From Modestobacter sp. VKM Ac-2982 (GTDB lineage Bacteria > Actinomycetota > Actinomycetes > Mycobacteriales > Geodermatophilaceae): a DNA stretch of 64,000 bases. The stretch is from positions 196,994-260,993 of the forward strand of contig NZ_JAPVBL010000005.1 of assembly GCF_026967935.1 (NCBI RefSeq), read 5' to 3'. The notes under the pieces were generated by a model, which ran no database searches, was not told the origin of the DNA, and worked only from the letters and a program-made list of their open reading frames with translations. Of the stretch, positions 20,907-29,810 are shown in pieces. Position numbers and translations under genes: made by a program. The number at the start of each line of letters is the position of its first letter. Within the stretch, counting starts at the first letter, position 1.

Positions 20907-21332
20907 TCAGCCGCGATCTGTGGACGACCGGGCGCCCCGCCGGACGGTGACCCAGCGGCGGACGCCGGGGAGCCCGGCGAGCACCGCGGTGCCGGCCGGC
21001 AGCACCCAGAGCAGGACGACGAAGCCGTCGGTGTCCGAGCCGAGCCCGGCCGCGACGGTCCCCCAGACGACCAGGGCGAACACCACGGTGGCCGGCACGA
21101 GCAGCGCCAGCCAGGAGCGGCCGATCAGCAGCAGCAGCGCGCCGGTCAGCAGCCAGGCCGCGAGCAGCACGGGCGTGGCGATCACCAGCCAGCCGCCGTC
21201 GCCGTACTGACCGTTGGAGAAGGCCAGGGCGATGACGCTGAAGAAGGCGCTCAGCAGGGCGGTGAGCACCGCTCCCAGCACAGCGACCAGGGCGGGCAGC
21301 GGCGGACGGCGGCGGACCGGAGCGGGGTGCAC
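20907..21332 (-). CDS. Small membrane protein, unknown function
   Basis: A 141-residue protein with about four hydrophobic segments. The first is ALVAVLGAVLTALLSAFF, the second and third are close together, and the last precedes a basic C-terminus. I recognise no family. The frame is open further upstream, into the ABC transporter gene, but I start at GTG 21332 because TACCGT lies exactly six bases before it, giving a leaderless message, and because the upstream residues are Pro/Gly filler. It is 39 bases upstream of the broken membrane gene and may form a small operon with it. Confidence 0.6.
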   Translation of the reverse strand: MHPAPVRRRPPLPALVAVLGAVLTALLSAFFSVIALAFSNGQYGDGGWLVIATPVLLAAWLLTGALLLLIGRSWLALLVPATVVFALVVWGTVAAGLGSDTDGFVVLLWVLPAGTAVLAGLPGVRRWVTVRRGARSSTDRG

Positions 21333-21338
21333 GGGCGC

Positions 21339-21344
21339 ACGGTA
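21339..21344 (-). promoter_or_regulatory. -10 element of a likely leaderless promoter
   Basis: TACCGT on the - strand, then six bases, then GTG 21332. No ribosome binding site is present. Confidence 0.45.
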
Positions 21345-21429
21345 GGGGCTCGGCCGCCGTCCGGGTCCGCCCGCCGGCCGGACGGGCGGGGTCGGCGCCC
21401 CACCCGCCCCTCTTGCCCCCGGCGCCGGG

Positions 21430-23238
21430 TCAGGCGGCGGGTTCGGGCTGCCGGCCGGAGCTGCGCCGCCAGGAGGCGTGCAGCCGCGCATAGGGCCCGT
21501 CGGCGTCCACGAGCTGGGCGTGGGTGCCGCGCTGGACCACCCGGCCGGCGTCGACGACCAGGATCTCGTCGGCCCGCTCGGCGGTGGACAGCCGGTGCGC
21601 GATGGTCAGCGTGGTGCGCCCGTCGGTGAGCGCGTCCAGCGCACGGGTCAGCCGCATCTCGGTGGCCGGGTCGACCGCGCTGGTCGCCTCGTCGAGCACC
21701 AGCAGGTCGGGGTCGGCCACGTAGGCGCGGGCCACCGCGACCAGCTGCCGCTCCCCCGCCGACAGGGACTCCCCGCGCTGGCCCACCGGCGTGCCGACGC
21801 CGTCGGGCAGGCCGTCCAGCCAGTCCCGCAGGCCGAGCTCGTCGAAGGCGCCGACGATCTCCGCGTCGGTCAGGTCCGGCCGGCCGTAGCGCACGTTGTC
21901 GGCCACCGAGGCGTCGAACAGGAACCCGTCCTGGGGCACCATCACGACCCGTTCGCGCAGCGAGGCGAAGGCCACCTCGTCCAGCGGCACGCCACCGACC
22001 AGCACCCGGCCTCCGGTGGGGTCCATCAGCCGAGTGACGAGCTTGGCGAACGTCGTCTTGCCCGACCCGGTCTCCCCGACGATCGCGATGCGGGTCCGGG
22101 CGGCGATGGTCAGGTCGACGCCGTCCAGGGCCTTGGCGGCCCCCGCGCCGTAGGCGAAGGAGACGGCGTCGAAGCGCACGTCCAGCGGCCCGTCCGGCAG
22201 CGGCCGGCCGTCGGTGGGGTCCTGGACGTCGGGCTCGGTGTCCAGCACGTCGAGGACCCGGCGGAACCCGGCGACGGCGTTCTGTGCCTCGTTGAGCACC
22301 TCGCTGGCGGTCTGCACCGGCGCGACGAACAGCGTGACCAGGAAGAGGAAGGCGACCAGGGTGCCGGCGCTGATGTCCCCGGCGATGCCGAGCAGCACGC
22401 CGACCACGACGACCGCCGCGTTGGCGACGGCGGCGACGAACTCCCCGCTGACGTAGACGCCGGCGGTCACCTTCTGCGCGTGCACCGAGGCGCGGTAGTG
22501 CCGGTCGATGGCACCGTCGAGCCGGGCCGCCGTGCGGGCGCGGACGCCGTAGGCCCGCACCGTCGGCGCACCGACGACGGACTCCCCCACCGCGGCCAGC
22601 ACGTCACCGACCCGTTCCCGCACCACTCCGTAGACCTCGGCGAGGCGGCGGGCGAAGAACTTGATCGCCACGGCCAGCGGGATGAAACAGATCAGCACTA
22701 GCAGCGTCAGCTGCCAGGAGTAGACCGCCATGACGACGGTGGCCACCACGAGCTGGCCGAGGCTGACCAGCCCGAGCACCCCGCCCCACTGCATGAACAC
22801 CGACAGCTGGTCGACGTCGCTGGTCACCCGCGAGACCAGCGACCCCCGCCGCTGGCCCTGCTGGTGCAGCACCGACAGGTCGTGCACGTGCCGGAACGCC
22901 CGGACCCGGAGACCGGCCAGCGCCGTCTCGGTGGTGCGGAACAGCCGGACGTTCATCCGGTAGACGGCGAAGCTGGTGATCAGCACGACGACCGCGCAGA
23001 TCGCGACCAGGTCGCGGACCAGCTCGATGTCCGGGCCACCGGGCGCGCGCAGCCCCCGGTCGATGGTCTGCTGCACGGCGATCGGGACGACCACCCGGCC
23101 GGCGGTGGCGACCAGGGCCAGGGCGAAGGTGGCGGGCAGCCCCTGGCGGAACTCCGGCATCATCCGCAGGCCGCGGCGCAGGGTCGCGGTGGCGGTCTCC
23201 GACCGGCGGTCGGTGGCCAGCACCGGCTGGTCGCTCAC
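21430..23238 (-). CDS. ABC exporter half-transporter with a complete ATP site
   Basis: A 602-residue fusion of a six-helix exporter membrane domain (about 30-330) and an ATPase domain. Walker A is GETGSGKTTFAKLV, the Q-loop is VMVPQDGFLFD, Walker B is LLVLDEATSAVD with the catalytic Glu, and the switch His is in IAHRLST. The signature reads LSAGERQ, not LSGGQ. Its partner 23235-25040 has the opposite pattern, so the two should form a heterodimer with one active and one degenerate ATP site. The cargo (drug, lipid or peptide) cannot be read from sequence. The GTG start overlaps the partner's stop by four bases. Confidence 0.9.
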   Translation of the reverse strand: MSDQPVLATDRRSETATATLRRGLRMMPEFRQGLPATFALALVATAGRVVVPIAVQQTIDRGLRAPGGPDIELVRDLVAICAVVVLITSFAVYRMNVRLFRTTETALAGLRVRAFRHVHDLSVLHQQGQRRGSLVSRVTSDVDQLSVFMQWGGVLGLVSLGQLVVATVVMAVYSWQLTLLVLICFIPLAVAIKFFARRLAEVYGVVRERVGDVLAAVGESVVGAPTVRAYGVRARTAARLDGAIDRHYRASVHAQKVTAGVYVSGEFVAAVANAAVVVVGVLLGIAGDISAGTLVAFLFLVTLFVAPVQTASEVLNEAQNAVAGFRRVLDVLDTEPDVQDPTDGRPLPDGPLDVRFDAVSFAYGAGAAKALDGVDLTIAARTRIAIVGETGSGKTTFAKLVTRLMDPTGGRVLVGGVPLDEVAFASLRERVVMVPQDGFLFDASVADNVRYGRPDLTDAEIVGAFDELGLRDWLDGLPDGVGTPVGQRGESLSAGERQLVAVARAYVADPDLLVLDEATSAVDPATEMRLTRALDALTDGRTTLTIAHRLSTAERADEILVVDAGRVVQRGTHAQLVDADGPYARLHASWRRSSGRQPEPAA

Positions 23239-25040
23239 GCCGGCACCCCCGCGGGCTCGCGCTCGACGGGGCCGGGTTCGGGGGGCTGGTAGGCGTGCAC
23301 CAGCCGGGCATAGCCGGGCACCCGGGCGAGCAGCTCGGCGTGCGTGCCGCGGGCGACCAGCCGGCCGGCCTCCAGCCAGAGCACCTCGTCGGCCAGCGCG
23401 ATGGTGGCCTGCCGGTAGGCGACCACGACGACGGTGGCCGGCCGGTCGGTCGCGCGCAGCGCGTCCAGGATGCGGGCCTCCACCGACGGGTCGACCGCAC
23501 TGGTCGCGTCGTCCATCACCAGCAGCCGGGGACGGCGGACGACGGCGCGGGCCAGCGCCAGCCGCTGCCGCTGCCCGCCGGAGAGGCTGGCGCCGCGCTC
23601 CCCGACCCGGGTGTCCAGGCCGTCGGGGAGCCGGGCGACGAAGTCGTCGGCGGCGGCGATCCGCAGGGCCTCGTGGACCTGCTCGTCGGAGTACGGCCCA
23701 CCCAGGGTCACGTTGTCACGGACGGTGTCGTCGAAGAGGAAGGTCGTCTGGGCGACGAAGGCCACCTGGTCGCTGACCTGGCCCTCGCGGAGGGTGCGCA
23801 GGTCGACCCCGTCGAGCAGCACCGCCCCGGAGTCCGGGTCGGTCAGGCGCACCAGCAGCCCGGCGAGGGTGGACTTGCCGGAGCCGGTCGGGCCGACGAC
23901 GGCGAGCGTGCGTCCGGCGGCGACGTCGAAGGTGACGCCGTCCAGGGTCGGGCGGGCGGTGCCGGCGTACCGGAAGTCGACGTCCTGCAGTTCGAGCACG
24001 GCGCCCTGGTCGCCGGCGGGCGCCGCGTCTGGCCCGTGTGGGATCTCCCCGGTGGCCTCGAGCACGGGGGTCACCCGGTCGAACCCGGCCATCGCCCGGG
24101 GCAGGTCGGCCAGCACCCAGCCGATGGCCCGGATCGGCAGCGCCAGCTGGATGAACAGGTACGCGATGGAGACCAGGTCGCCGGCATCGGCGGCACCGGC
24201 GGCGACCCGCTGGGCACCGATCAGCAGGACCGCCAGAGTGCCCAGGCTCGGCAGCGCCTCCATCATCGGGTCGAACAGGCCACGGACCCGGCCGACCGCG
24301 ATCAGCCCGTCCCGCAGCTCGTCGGCCTTGACCGCGAAGCGGCTGGTCTCACTGGCCTCGCGGCCCAGCGTCTTGACGACCAGTGCCGCGTCGAAGCTCT
24401 CGTGGGCGACCGCGCTCACCTCACCGCGCAGCTGCTGGGCCCGGGCCATCCGGGGTGACATGACCTGGCTGTAGACGGCGTTCATCACGAACACCAACGG
24501 GAAGACGACCAGCCCGACCACGGCGAGCAGCGGGTCGGTGAGCACCAGCGCGACGCTGGTGATGGCGACCATGACCAGCGCGCCACAGGCGAAGGGCAGC
24601 GGCTGGACGAAGAACCAGGCCGACTCGACGTCGGAGTTGGCGTTGGACAGCAGCTGCCCGGTGGGGTGCCGCTGGTGCCAGGACAGCGGCAACCGGAGGT
24701 ACTGACCGGTCACCCGGCGGCGGTAGTCGGCCTGCAGCCGGTAGGCCATCATCCCGGCGAACAGCCGCCGGCCGATGATGCCGACGATCTTCAGGACGGC
24801 GACGACGAGGATCGCCAGGGCGGCCACCGTCAGCGCGGCGGTGGTGGTGGCCCCCTCGTCGAAGGCCGGCAGCAGCACCCGGGTGGTGATCCCACCGATG
24901 ACGTAGGCGCTGGCGACCGTCATCCCGCCGTAGAGGCTGCTGCCCAGGAACGCCAGCGCGAAGATGCCCGGTTGCTCGCGCACGGCGCGGCGCACGTGAC
25001 GGAGCCCGCGCCGGACGACGGCGTCTCTGCGGCGCGGCAC
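23235..25040 (-). CDS. ABC exporter half-transporter with a degenerate ATP site
   Basis: A 601-residue membrane-ATPase fusion, first gene of the pair. The membrane domain has six helices. The ATPase has Walker A GPTGSGKSTLAGLL and an intact signature LSGGQRQRLALARA, but Walker B ends VMDDATSAVD (Asp where the catalytic Glu should be) and the switch region reads VAYRQAT, Tyr where His is usual. Such changes mark the non-hydrolysing half of heterodimeric exporters. I start at GTG 25040, which has GGAGG six bases upstream and a -10 box before it, rather than at the open-frame limit of 25088, which would lie upstream of the promoter. Confidence 0.88.
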   Translation of the reverse strand: MPRRRDAVVRRGLRHVRRAVREQPGIFALAFLGSSLYGGMTVASAYVIGGITTRVLLPAFDEGATTTAALTVAALAILVVAVLKIVGIIGRRLFAGMMAYRLQADYRRRVTGQYLRLPLSWHQRHPTGQLLSNANSDVESAWFFVQPLPFACGALVMVAITSVALVLTDPLLAVVGLVVFPLVFVMNAVYSQVMSPRMARAQQLRGEVSAVAHESFDAALVVKTLGREASETSRFAVKADELRDGLIAVGRVRGLFDPMMEALPSLGTLAVLLIGAQRVAAGAADAGDLVSIAYLFIQLALPIRAIGWVLADLPRAMAGFDRVTPVLEATGEIPHGPDAAPAGDQGAVLELQDVDFRYAGTARPTLDGVTFDVAAGRTLAVVGPTGSGKSTLAGLLVRLTDPDSGAVLLDGVDLRTLREGQVSDQVAFVAQTTFLFDDTVRDNVTLGGPYSDEQVHEALRIAAADDFVARLPDGLDTRVGERGASLSGGQRQRLALARAVVRRPRLLVMDDATSAVDPSVEARILDALRATDRPATVVVVAYRQATIALADEVLWLEAGRLVARGTHAELLARVPGYARLVHAYQPPEPGPVEREPAGVPA

Positions 25041-25075
25041 AGGGGTCCTCCAGGGATCGAACGGTCGGTGGCGCC

Positions 25076-25081
25076 AGCCTA
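25076..25081 (-). promoter_or_regulatory. -10 element for the ABC exporter operon
   Basis: TAGGCT on the - strand, the same hexamer as at priA and the LON-domain gene. Here transcription should start near 25069 and leave a leader of about 29 bases that includes GGAGG. A possible -35 (TTAGGG) lies 17 bases upstream. Confidence 0.5.
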
Positions 25082-25214
25082 CGCGCACTCCTTAGTCCCC
25101 CTAACGGAATCGGCGGGAGTCCACGACGGGTCGGGCGGTGGCCGGGACGCCGCGGGGGCCAGGTGCGGGTCGCGGGCTGGTCTCGCCGGCGGGCCGCGGG
25201 TGGCGGAACGGATA

Positions 25215-25220
25215 TAGCCT
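25215..25220 (+). promoter_or_regulatory. -10 element of a likely leaderless promoter
   Basis: TAGCCT, then six bases, then GTG 25227. It lies in the 186-base divergent region shared with the ABC exporter promoter. Confidence 0.5.
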
Positions 25221-25226
25221 CGGCTG

Positions 25227-25856
25227 GTGCCGACCTCCGCCGTGCCCGTGTCGCAGTCGGAGCGGGCCGCGCTGGCCGACCTGCTGGAGCAGCTGGGGCC
25301 CGACCAGCCCACCTGCTGCGAGGGCTGGGCCACCCAGGACATGGCCGCCCACCTCGTCGTGCGCGACCGCCGCCCCGACGCCATGCCCGGGTTCGTGCTG
25401 GGTGGGCCGTTCACGCGGTGGACCGACCGGGTGCACGGCCGGGCCCGGGAGCGGCAGGACTTCGCCCGGCTGGTCGCCGACGTCCGGTCGGGGCCGCCGG
25501 CCTGGGTGCCCACCTCCTGGCCGGTGCTGGACCGGCTGCTCAACACCGCGGAGATGGTCATCCACCACGAGGACGTCCGGCGGGCCCAGCCCGGCTGGGC
25601 GCCGCGCGACCTGCCGCGTCAGGTGCAGGACCAGCTCTGGAAGAGCGTGCCGTTGCTGGCCCGCGGCGGGGCCGCACCGCGGCCGACGGCCGGCCTGCTG
25701 GTGCAGCGCAGCGACGTGCCCGACGGCTCGGCGGGCAGCGAGCGTCGGCTGCGCGACGGAGAACCGACGACCACGGTGACCGGTGCCCCGCTGGAGGTGC
25801 TGCTCTGGGTGAGCGGCCGCCGCGAGGTCGCCTGCGTGGACCTCACCGTCGACTGA
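25227..25856 (+). CDS. TIGR03085-type metal-binding protein (DinB/mycothiol-isomerase-like)
   Basis: A 209-residue protein of an actinobacterial family related to DinB and mycothiol-dependent maleylpyruvate isomerases. The N-terminal half has GWATQDMAAHLVVRDRRPD, with the family's first His, and RLLNTAEMVIHHEDVRRA, with the further His residues that would bind a metal. A C-terminal domain of about 70 residues follows. The biochemical role is unknown. It may act on or with mycothiol, the thiol of this phylum, but that is inference from the fold. It ends 15 bases from the hisF stop (convergent). Confidence 0.75.
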   Translation: MPTSAVPVSQSERAALADLLEQLGPDQPTCCEGWATQDMAAHLVVRDRRPDAMPGFVLGGPFTRWTDRVHGRARERQDFARLVADVRSGPPAWVPTSWPVLDRLLNTAEMVIHHEDVRRAQPGWAPRDLPRQVQDQLWKSVPLLARGGAAPRPTAGLLVQRSDVPDGSAGSERRLRDGEPTTTVTGAPLEVLLWVSGRREVACVDLTVD

Positions 25857-25871
25857 CCCTGGGGCCGCCGG

Positions 25872-26666
25872 TCAGCGCAGTGGGTGGTCGGTCTCCTGCC
25901 GGACCTGCACACCGGCGGCCGCCAGCCCCTGCTTGACGTCGCCGACCCGCAGCTGCCCGAAGTGGAAGACGCTGGCCGCCAGGACCGCGTCGGCGCCGGC
26001 CGCCACCGCCGGTGGGAAGTGGTCGACCGCGCCCGCTCCCCCGCTGGCGATCAGCGGCACGGTGACCTCGCGCCGCACCGCGGCGATCAGGTCGGTGTCG
26101 AAGCCGGTGCGCGTGCCGTCGGCGTCCATCGAGTTCAGCAAAACCTCACCGACCCCCAGCCGGGCGGCCTGCACCACCCACTCGACGGCGTCCCGGCCGG
26201 TGCCGCGCCGGCCACCGTGGGTGGTGACCTCGAAGCCGGAGTCGGTCTGCACGCCGTCCCGCACCCGGCGCGCGTCCAGCGACAGCACGAGCACCTGGTT
26301 GCCGAACCGGTCCGCGATCTCGGCGATCAGCTCCGGCCGGGTCACCGCCGCGGTGTTCACCGCGATCTTGTCCGCGCCGTTGCGCAGCAGCCGGTCGACG
26401 TCGGCGACGCTGCGCACCCCGCCGCCGACGGTGAGCGGGATGAAGACGCTCTCCGCCGTGCGCCGGACGACGTCGTAGGTCGTCTCCCGGTCACCGGAGC
26501 TGGCAGTGATGTCCAGGAACGTCAGCTCGTCGGCGCCCTCTGCGTCGTAGACCCGGGCCATCTCCACCGGGTCGCCGGCGTCGACCAGGTCGACGAAGTT
26601 GACGCCCTTGACCACCCGGCCGGCGTCGACGTCCAGGCACGGGATCACCCGCACGGCCAGGCTCAC
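25872..26666 (-). CDS. hisF: Imidazole glycerol phosphate synthase cyclase subunit
   Basis: Uses ammonia from HisH to turn PRFAR into imidazole glycerol phosphate and AICAR. The 264-residue TIM barrel begins with [19 protein letters not shown], containing the catalytic Asp near residue 11. The second catalytic Asp is in [15 protein letters not shown], and phosphate loops lie near VGGGVRS and [11 protein letters not shown]. The GTG start overlaps the ridA stop (GTGA). Its partner hisH lies about 3 kb upstream, on the other side of priA and the inserted block. Confidence 0.96.
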   Translation of the reverse strand: MSLAVRVIPCLDVDAGRVVKGVNFVDLVDAGDPVEMARVYDAEGADELTFLDITASSGDRETTYDVVRRTAESVFIPLTVGGGVRSVADVDRLLRNGADKIAVNTAAVTRPELIAEIADRFGNQVLVLSLDARRVRDGVQTDSGFEVTTHGGRRGTGRDAVEWVVQAARLGVGEVLLNSMDADGTRTGFDTDLIAAVRREVTVPLIASGGAGAVDHFPPAVAAGADAVLAASVFHFGQLRVGDVKQGLAAAGVQVRQETDHPLR

Positions 26667-27052
26667 GCCGCACCCCGGACTGCGTCTGCCTCGATCTCCA
26701 CCAGCATCGCCGGGTCGATCAGGGCGGCCACCTGCACCATCGCGGTGGCCGGCCGGACGTCGCGGAAGAACTCCCCGTGCACCCGCCCGACCTCCTCCCA
26801 GCGGCTGATGTCGGTGACGTACACCCGGGTGCGGACGACGTCGCCCAGGCCGAAACCGGCCTGCTCCAGGGCGCGCTGCACGCCGGTGAGCGCCACCCGG
26901 GTCTGGGCGCCTGCGTCACCGGGGTGCGCGACGACGCCGTCGACCGTCGCCGTCGTCCCGCTCACCCAGGCGCTGTCGCCGTGGGCGACGACCCGGCTGT
27001 AACCGACCGCGTCCTCCCAGGGGGCGCCGGAGCCCAGCCGTCGAGCGCTCAC
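26663..27052 (-). CDS. RidA/YjgF family protein
   Basis: A 129-residue single-domain RidA-fold protein. Trimeric relatives hydrolyse reactive enamine/imine intermediates from PLP enzymes. It has the family-like [24 protein letters not shown] and the C-terminal [10 protein letters not shown]. The usual RidA arginine that contacts the substrate appears to be in TRVYVTD. It overlaps both priA (upstream) and hisF (downstream) by four bases, so it is embedded in the histidine operon. I start at GTG 27052 for that reason; the open frame extends far upstream but is antisense to other genes. Confidence 0.85.
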   Translation of the reverse strand: MSARRLGSGAPWEDAVGYSRVVAHGDSAWVSGTTATVDGVVAHPGDAGAQTRVALTGVQRALEQAGFGLGDVVRTRVYVTDISRWEEVGRVHGEFFRDVRPATAMVQVAALIDPAMLVEIEADAVRGAA

Positions 27053-27780
27053 CCCAGCTCCTGCGTCAGCGCCAGGGCCTCGGGCAGGGTGAACTGGCCG
27101 GCGTAGAGGGCCTTGCCGACGATCGCGCCCTCGACGCCGACCTCGGTCAGGGCCGCCAGCGCGCGGATGTCCGCCAGCGAGCTGACCCCACCGGAGGCGA
27201 CGACCGGGCGCGAGGTGGCCGCGCAGACCTCGCGGAGCAGCTCGAGGTTCGGGCCGCGCAGCGTGCCGTCCTTGGTGATGTCGGTGACGACGTAGCGGGC
27301 ACACCCCTCGGCGTCCAGCCGGGCGAGGGTCTCGTACAGCTCCCCGCCCTCCTTGGTCCAGCCGCGGGCGGCCAGCCGGGTGCCGCGGACGTCCAGGCCG
27401 ACGGCGACCCGGTCGCCGTGCTCGGCGATCGCCCGCGCGCACCACTCCGGGGACTCCAGCGCGGCGGTGCCCAGGTTCACCCGGCGGCAGCCGGTGGCCA
27501 GCGCGGACGCCAGGGACTCGTCGTCCCGGATGCCACCGGAGAGCTCGACGTCGACGTCGAGCTCGCCGACCACGCGGGCCAGCAGCTCCCGGTTGGAGCC
27601 ACGCCCGAAGGCGGCGTCCAGGTCGACCAGGTGGACCCACTCGGCACCGTCGCGCTGCCAGGCCATCGCCGCCTCGAGCGGGTCGCCGTAGGAGGTCTCG
27701 CTGCCGGCCTCCCCCTGGACCAGGCGGACGGCGAGGCCGTCGGCGACGTCGACGGCGGGGAGCAGCTGGAGCTTCGACAC
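27049..27780 (-). CDS. priA: Bifunctional His/Trp phosphoribosyl isomerase
   Basis: A 243-residue TIM barrel. It isomerises ProFAR in histidine synthesis (HisA step) and probably phosphoribosylanthranilate in tryptophan synthesis (TrpF step), as its actinobacterial relatives do. From memory of M. tuberculosis PriA, shared segments include [54 protein letters not shown] (with the Trp of the flexible loop) and TDITKDGTL. No separate trpF is visible here. I start at GTG 27780, the third codon of the longest frame, because TAGGCT lies exactly six bases before it. Confidence 0.9.
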   Translation of the reverse strand: MSKLQLLPAVDVADGLAVRLVQGEAGSETSYGDPLEAAMAWQRDGAEWVHLVDLDAAFGRGSNRELLARVVGELDVDVELSGGIRDDESLASALATGCRRVNLGTAALESPEWCARAIAEHGDRVAVGLDVRGTRLAARGWTKEGGELYETLARLDAEGCARYVVTDITKDGTLRGPNLELLREVCAATSRPVVASGGVSSLADIRALAALTEVGVEGAIVGKALYAGQFTLPEALALTQELG

Positions 27781-27786
27781 GGGCAC

Positions 27787-27792
27787 AGCCTA
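27787..27792 (-). promoter_or_regulatory. -10 element of the leaderless priA promoter
   Basis: TAGGCT on the - strand, six bases, then GTG 27780. It directly abuts the upstream GTG of the longer frame, which therefore could not be transcribed as a start. It gives priA-ridA-hisF a promoter independent of hisDCBH. Confidence 0.55.
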
Positions 27793-27846
27793 GGGAAGCC
27801 CGCCGACAGCCGGATCCGGCCCACCCAGCGGCCGGGGGCGGGCGGA

Positions 27847-28266
27847 TCAGCCGGCCGGCGGCGCGGTGCCCCCGGACGCCCCGGGCCGTGCTGCCCGCAC
27901 GTCGTCCTCGAGGCTCTGCACCGTCTCCTGCGACACGAACGGCTTGGCCCGGCGCAGCTCGGCGACGCCCAGCGCGGCGAGCGCCCCGGCGCCGGCTCCG
28001 CAGACGCCGCTCAGCAGCGCGGCCGAGGCCGGGCGGGGCAGCACGGTGTCCAGGGACCGCAGCACCAGGGCGACCGAGGTCCCCACGGTGACCATGCCGA
28101 GCAGCCCGGCCCCGCCCAGCAGCGCCGAGGCACGGCCGGCCCGGCGCGCGCTGTCGGTGAGCTCCTGTCGCACCCGATCGAGCTCCAGGCGCACCAGCGA
28201 GGCCGCGTTCCCCTGGAGGCTCTGCACGAGGCCGCCGGTCGGCGCCCCCCGTCCGCTCGTCGTCAT
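27847..28266 (-). CDS. Holin-X type membrane protein
   Basis: A 139-residue protein matching the pattern of the putative actinobacterial Holin-X, superfamily III. A polar amphipathic N-terminus has LVRLELDRVRQELTDSARR, then two hydrophobic helices joined by a short loop (about 49-68 and 79-100), then a charged tail with AELRRAKPF. Despite the name these are chromosomal proteins with no proven lytic role. The ATG has a GAGGGG ribosome binding site. The gene lies downstream of nothing on its strand and sits beside, not in, the his operon. Confidence 0.7.
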   Translation of the reverse strand: MTTSGRGAPTGGLVQSLQGNAASLVRLELDRVRQELTDSARRAGRASALLGGAGLLGMVTVGTSVALVLRSLDTVLPRPASAALLSGVCGAGAGALAALGVAELRRAKPFVSQETVQSLEDDVRAARPGASGGTAPPAG

Positions 28267-28393
28267 CGCTGCCCCTCGGTCGTCGGTGGCGACGGCCGGG
28301 AGGTCCCCGGCGGCCGCGGTGCGCTCCTACCCGACCGCGGCACCGACAACCTGTCGGGGGTGTGCGGCAGGGTGCTCGGCATGGAGTCGTGCC

Positions 28394-28993
28394 GTGGAGT
28401 TCGCTGACGTCGTCCGCCGCCGCCGGATGGTGCGGGACTACGACCCCGACCGGCCGGTGCCGCCGGAGGTGCGGGACCGGCTGCTCGAGCACGCGATCCG
28501 GGCGCCCTCGGCCGGGTTCAGCCAGGGCTGGGCGTTCCTGGTGCTGGAGACGCCGGCGGAGCGCGACCGATTCTGGACGGCGACCACCGGCCCGGGTGCG
28601 CCCGACGGCTGGCTGACCCGGATGCGCCGGGCACCGCTGCTGGTGGTGCCGCTGTCGCACAAGGCCGCCTACCTGGAGCGCTACGCGGAGTCCGACAAGG
28701 GCTGGACCGACCGTGACGAGGCCCGCTGGCCGGTGCCCTACTGGGACGTCGACACCGGCATGGCCTCGCTGCTGATGCTGCTCACCGCGGTCGACGAGGG
28801 GCTGGGCGCCTGCTTCTTCGGGGTCCCGGCCGAGCGCGTCGACGCGTTCCGTGCGGCCTTCGGGGTACCGGCCGCCTACACCCCGATCGGCTGCGTCTCG
28901 GTGGGCTGGCCCGGCACCGAGGACAAGCGGTCCCCGTCGCTCAAGCGCGGCCGGCGGGGCCTGGACGAGGTCGTGCACCGGGGCAGCTGGTGA
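28394..28993 (+). CDS. Nitroreductase family protein
   Basis: A 199-residue FMN-dependent oxidoreductase of the nitroreductase superfamily. RRRRMVRDYDPDRPV and APSAGFSQGWAF at the N-terminus form the phosphate and ribityl contacts of FMN. WDVDTGMASLLMLLTAVDEGLGACFFG and PIGCVSVGWP are typical of the core and the C-terminal FMN contact. The substrate is unknown. I start at GTG 28394 (GGAG seven bases upstream); the frame runs on upstream but is Arg/Pro filler antisense to the Holin-X gene. It is followed by the SDR gene after 16 bases and probably co-transcribed. Confidence 0.85.
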   Translation: MEFADVVRRRRMVRDYDPDRPVPPEVRDRLLEHAIRAPSAGFSQGWAFLVLETPAERDRFWTATTGPGAPDGWLTRMRRAPLLVVPLSHKAAYLERYAESDKGWTDRDEARWPVPYWDVDTGMASLLMLLTAVDEGLGACFFGVPAERVDAFRAAFGVPAAYTPIGCVSVGWPGTEDKRSPSLKRGRRGLDEVVHRGSW

Positions 28994-29009
28994 CTGGTTG
29001 ACTCCCTGC

Positions 29010-29777
29010 GTGGCCACGCAGACCCCGAGTTCCCGCGCCGTCCTGGTGACCGGCGCCTCCCGCGGCATCGGCCGTGCGATCGCCCTGGCGTTCGCCGGCC
29101 AGGGCGACCGGGTCGCGGTGCACTGGGGCGGCTCCCGTGAGCGCGCCGAGCAGGTGCTGGCCGAGCTGCCCGGCACCGGCCACGTGCTGGTGCAGGCCGA
29201 CCTCACCGACCCCGACGCCGTCGGGCGGATGGTCGACGAGGCCGCCGCGGCGCTGGGCGGGCTGCACGTGCTGGTCAACAACGCCGGCGTCTTCACCGCC
29301 CACCCGCCGCTGGAGACCGGGTACGACGAGTGGCAGGCGGCCTGGCAGCACACCCTGGCGGTCAACCTGGTCGGCCCGGCCAACGCGACGTTCCGCGCGC
29401 TGCCGCACCTGATCGCCGCGGGTGGCGGCGCGGTGGTCAACGTCTCCAGCCGGGGCGCCTTCCGCGGTGAGCCGGCCAACCCCGCGTACGGCGCGTCCAA
29501 GGCCGGGCTGAACGCCTTCGGCCAGTCGATGGCCCTGGCGCTGGCCCCGCACGGCATCTCGGTGGGCACCGTGGCGCCGGGGTTCGTGCAGACCGAGATG
29601 GCCCGCGAGGTGCTCGACGGTCCCGGCGGGGACGCCGTCCGGGCGCAGTCCCCCTACGGCCGGGTCGCCCACCCGGAGGAGGTCGCCTCGGCGGTGCTGT
29701 GGCTGGCCTCGCCGGGAGCCCGCTTCTCCACCGGCACGATCATCGACGTCAACGGCGCGAGCTACCTGCGCAGCTGA
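29010..29777 (+). CDS. SDR family oxidoreductase
   Basis: A 255-residue classical short-chain dehydrogenase/reductase. The nucleotide-binding motif is VTGASRGIGRAIAL, followed by VNNAG. The catalytic Ser is in VVNVSSRGAF and Tyr/Lys in YGASKAG, and the cofactor loop is VAPGFVQTEM. It resembles 3-oxoacyl-ACP reductases, but the true substrate is open. The residues in front of the first strand are few, so GTG 29010 is a reasonable start; TTGACT lies six bases before it, only partly like a -10. It converges on hisH with 33 bases between stops. Confidence 0.87.
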   Translation: MATQTPSSRAVLVTGASRGIGRAIALAFAGQGDRVAVHWGGSRERAEQVLAELPGTGHVLVQADLTDPDAVGRMVDEAAAALGGLHVLVNNAGVFTAHPPLETGYDEWQAAWQHTLAVNLVGPANATFRALPHLIAAGGGAVVNVSSRGAFRGEPANPAYGASKAGLNAFGQSMALALAPHGISVGTVAPGFVQTEMAREVLDGPGGDAVRAQSPYGRVAHPEEVASAVLWLASPGARFSTGTIIDVNGASYLRS

Positions 29778-29810
29778 CCGGCAGCGAGGCCGCTCCCCGC
29801 AGGACCGGGG

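Noticed and set aside
27847..28266. Prophage remnant suggested by the Holin-X gene
   Set aside because: There are no other phage genes, integrase or attachment repeats nearby, and Holin-X proteins are ordinary chromosomal proteins in actinobacteria.
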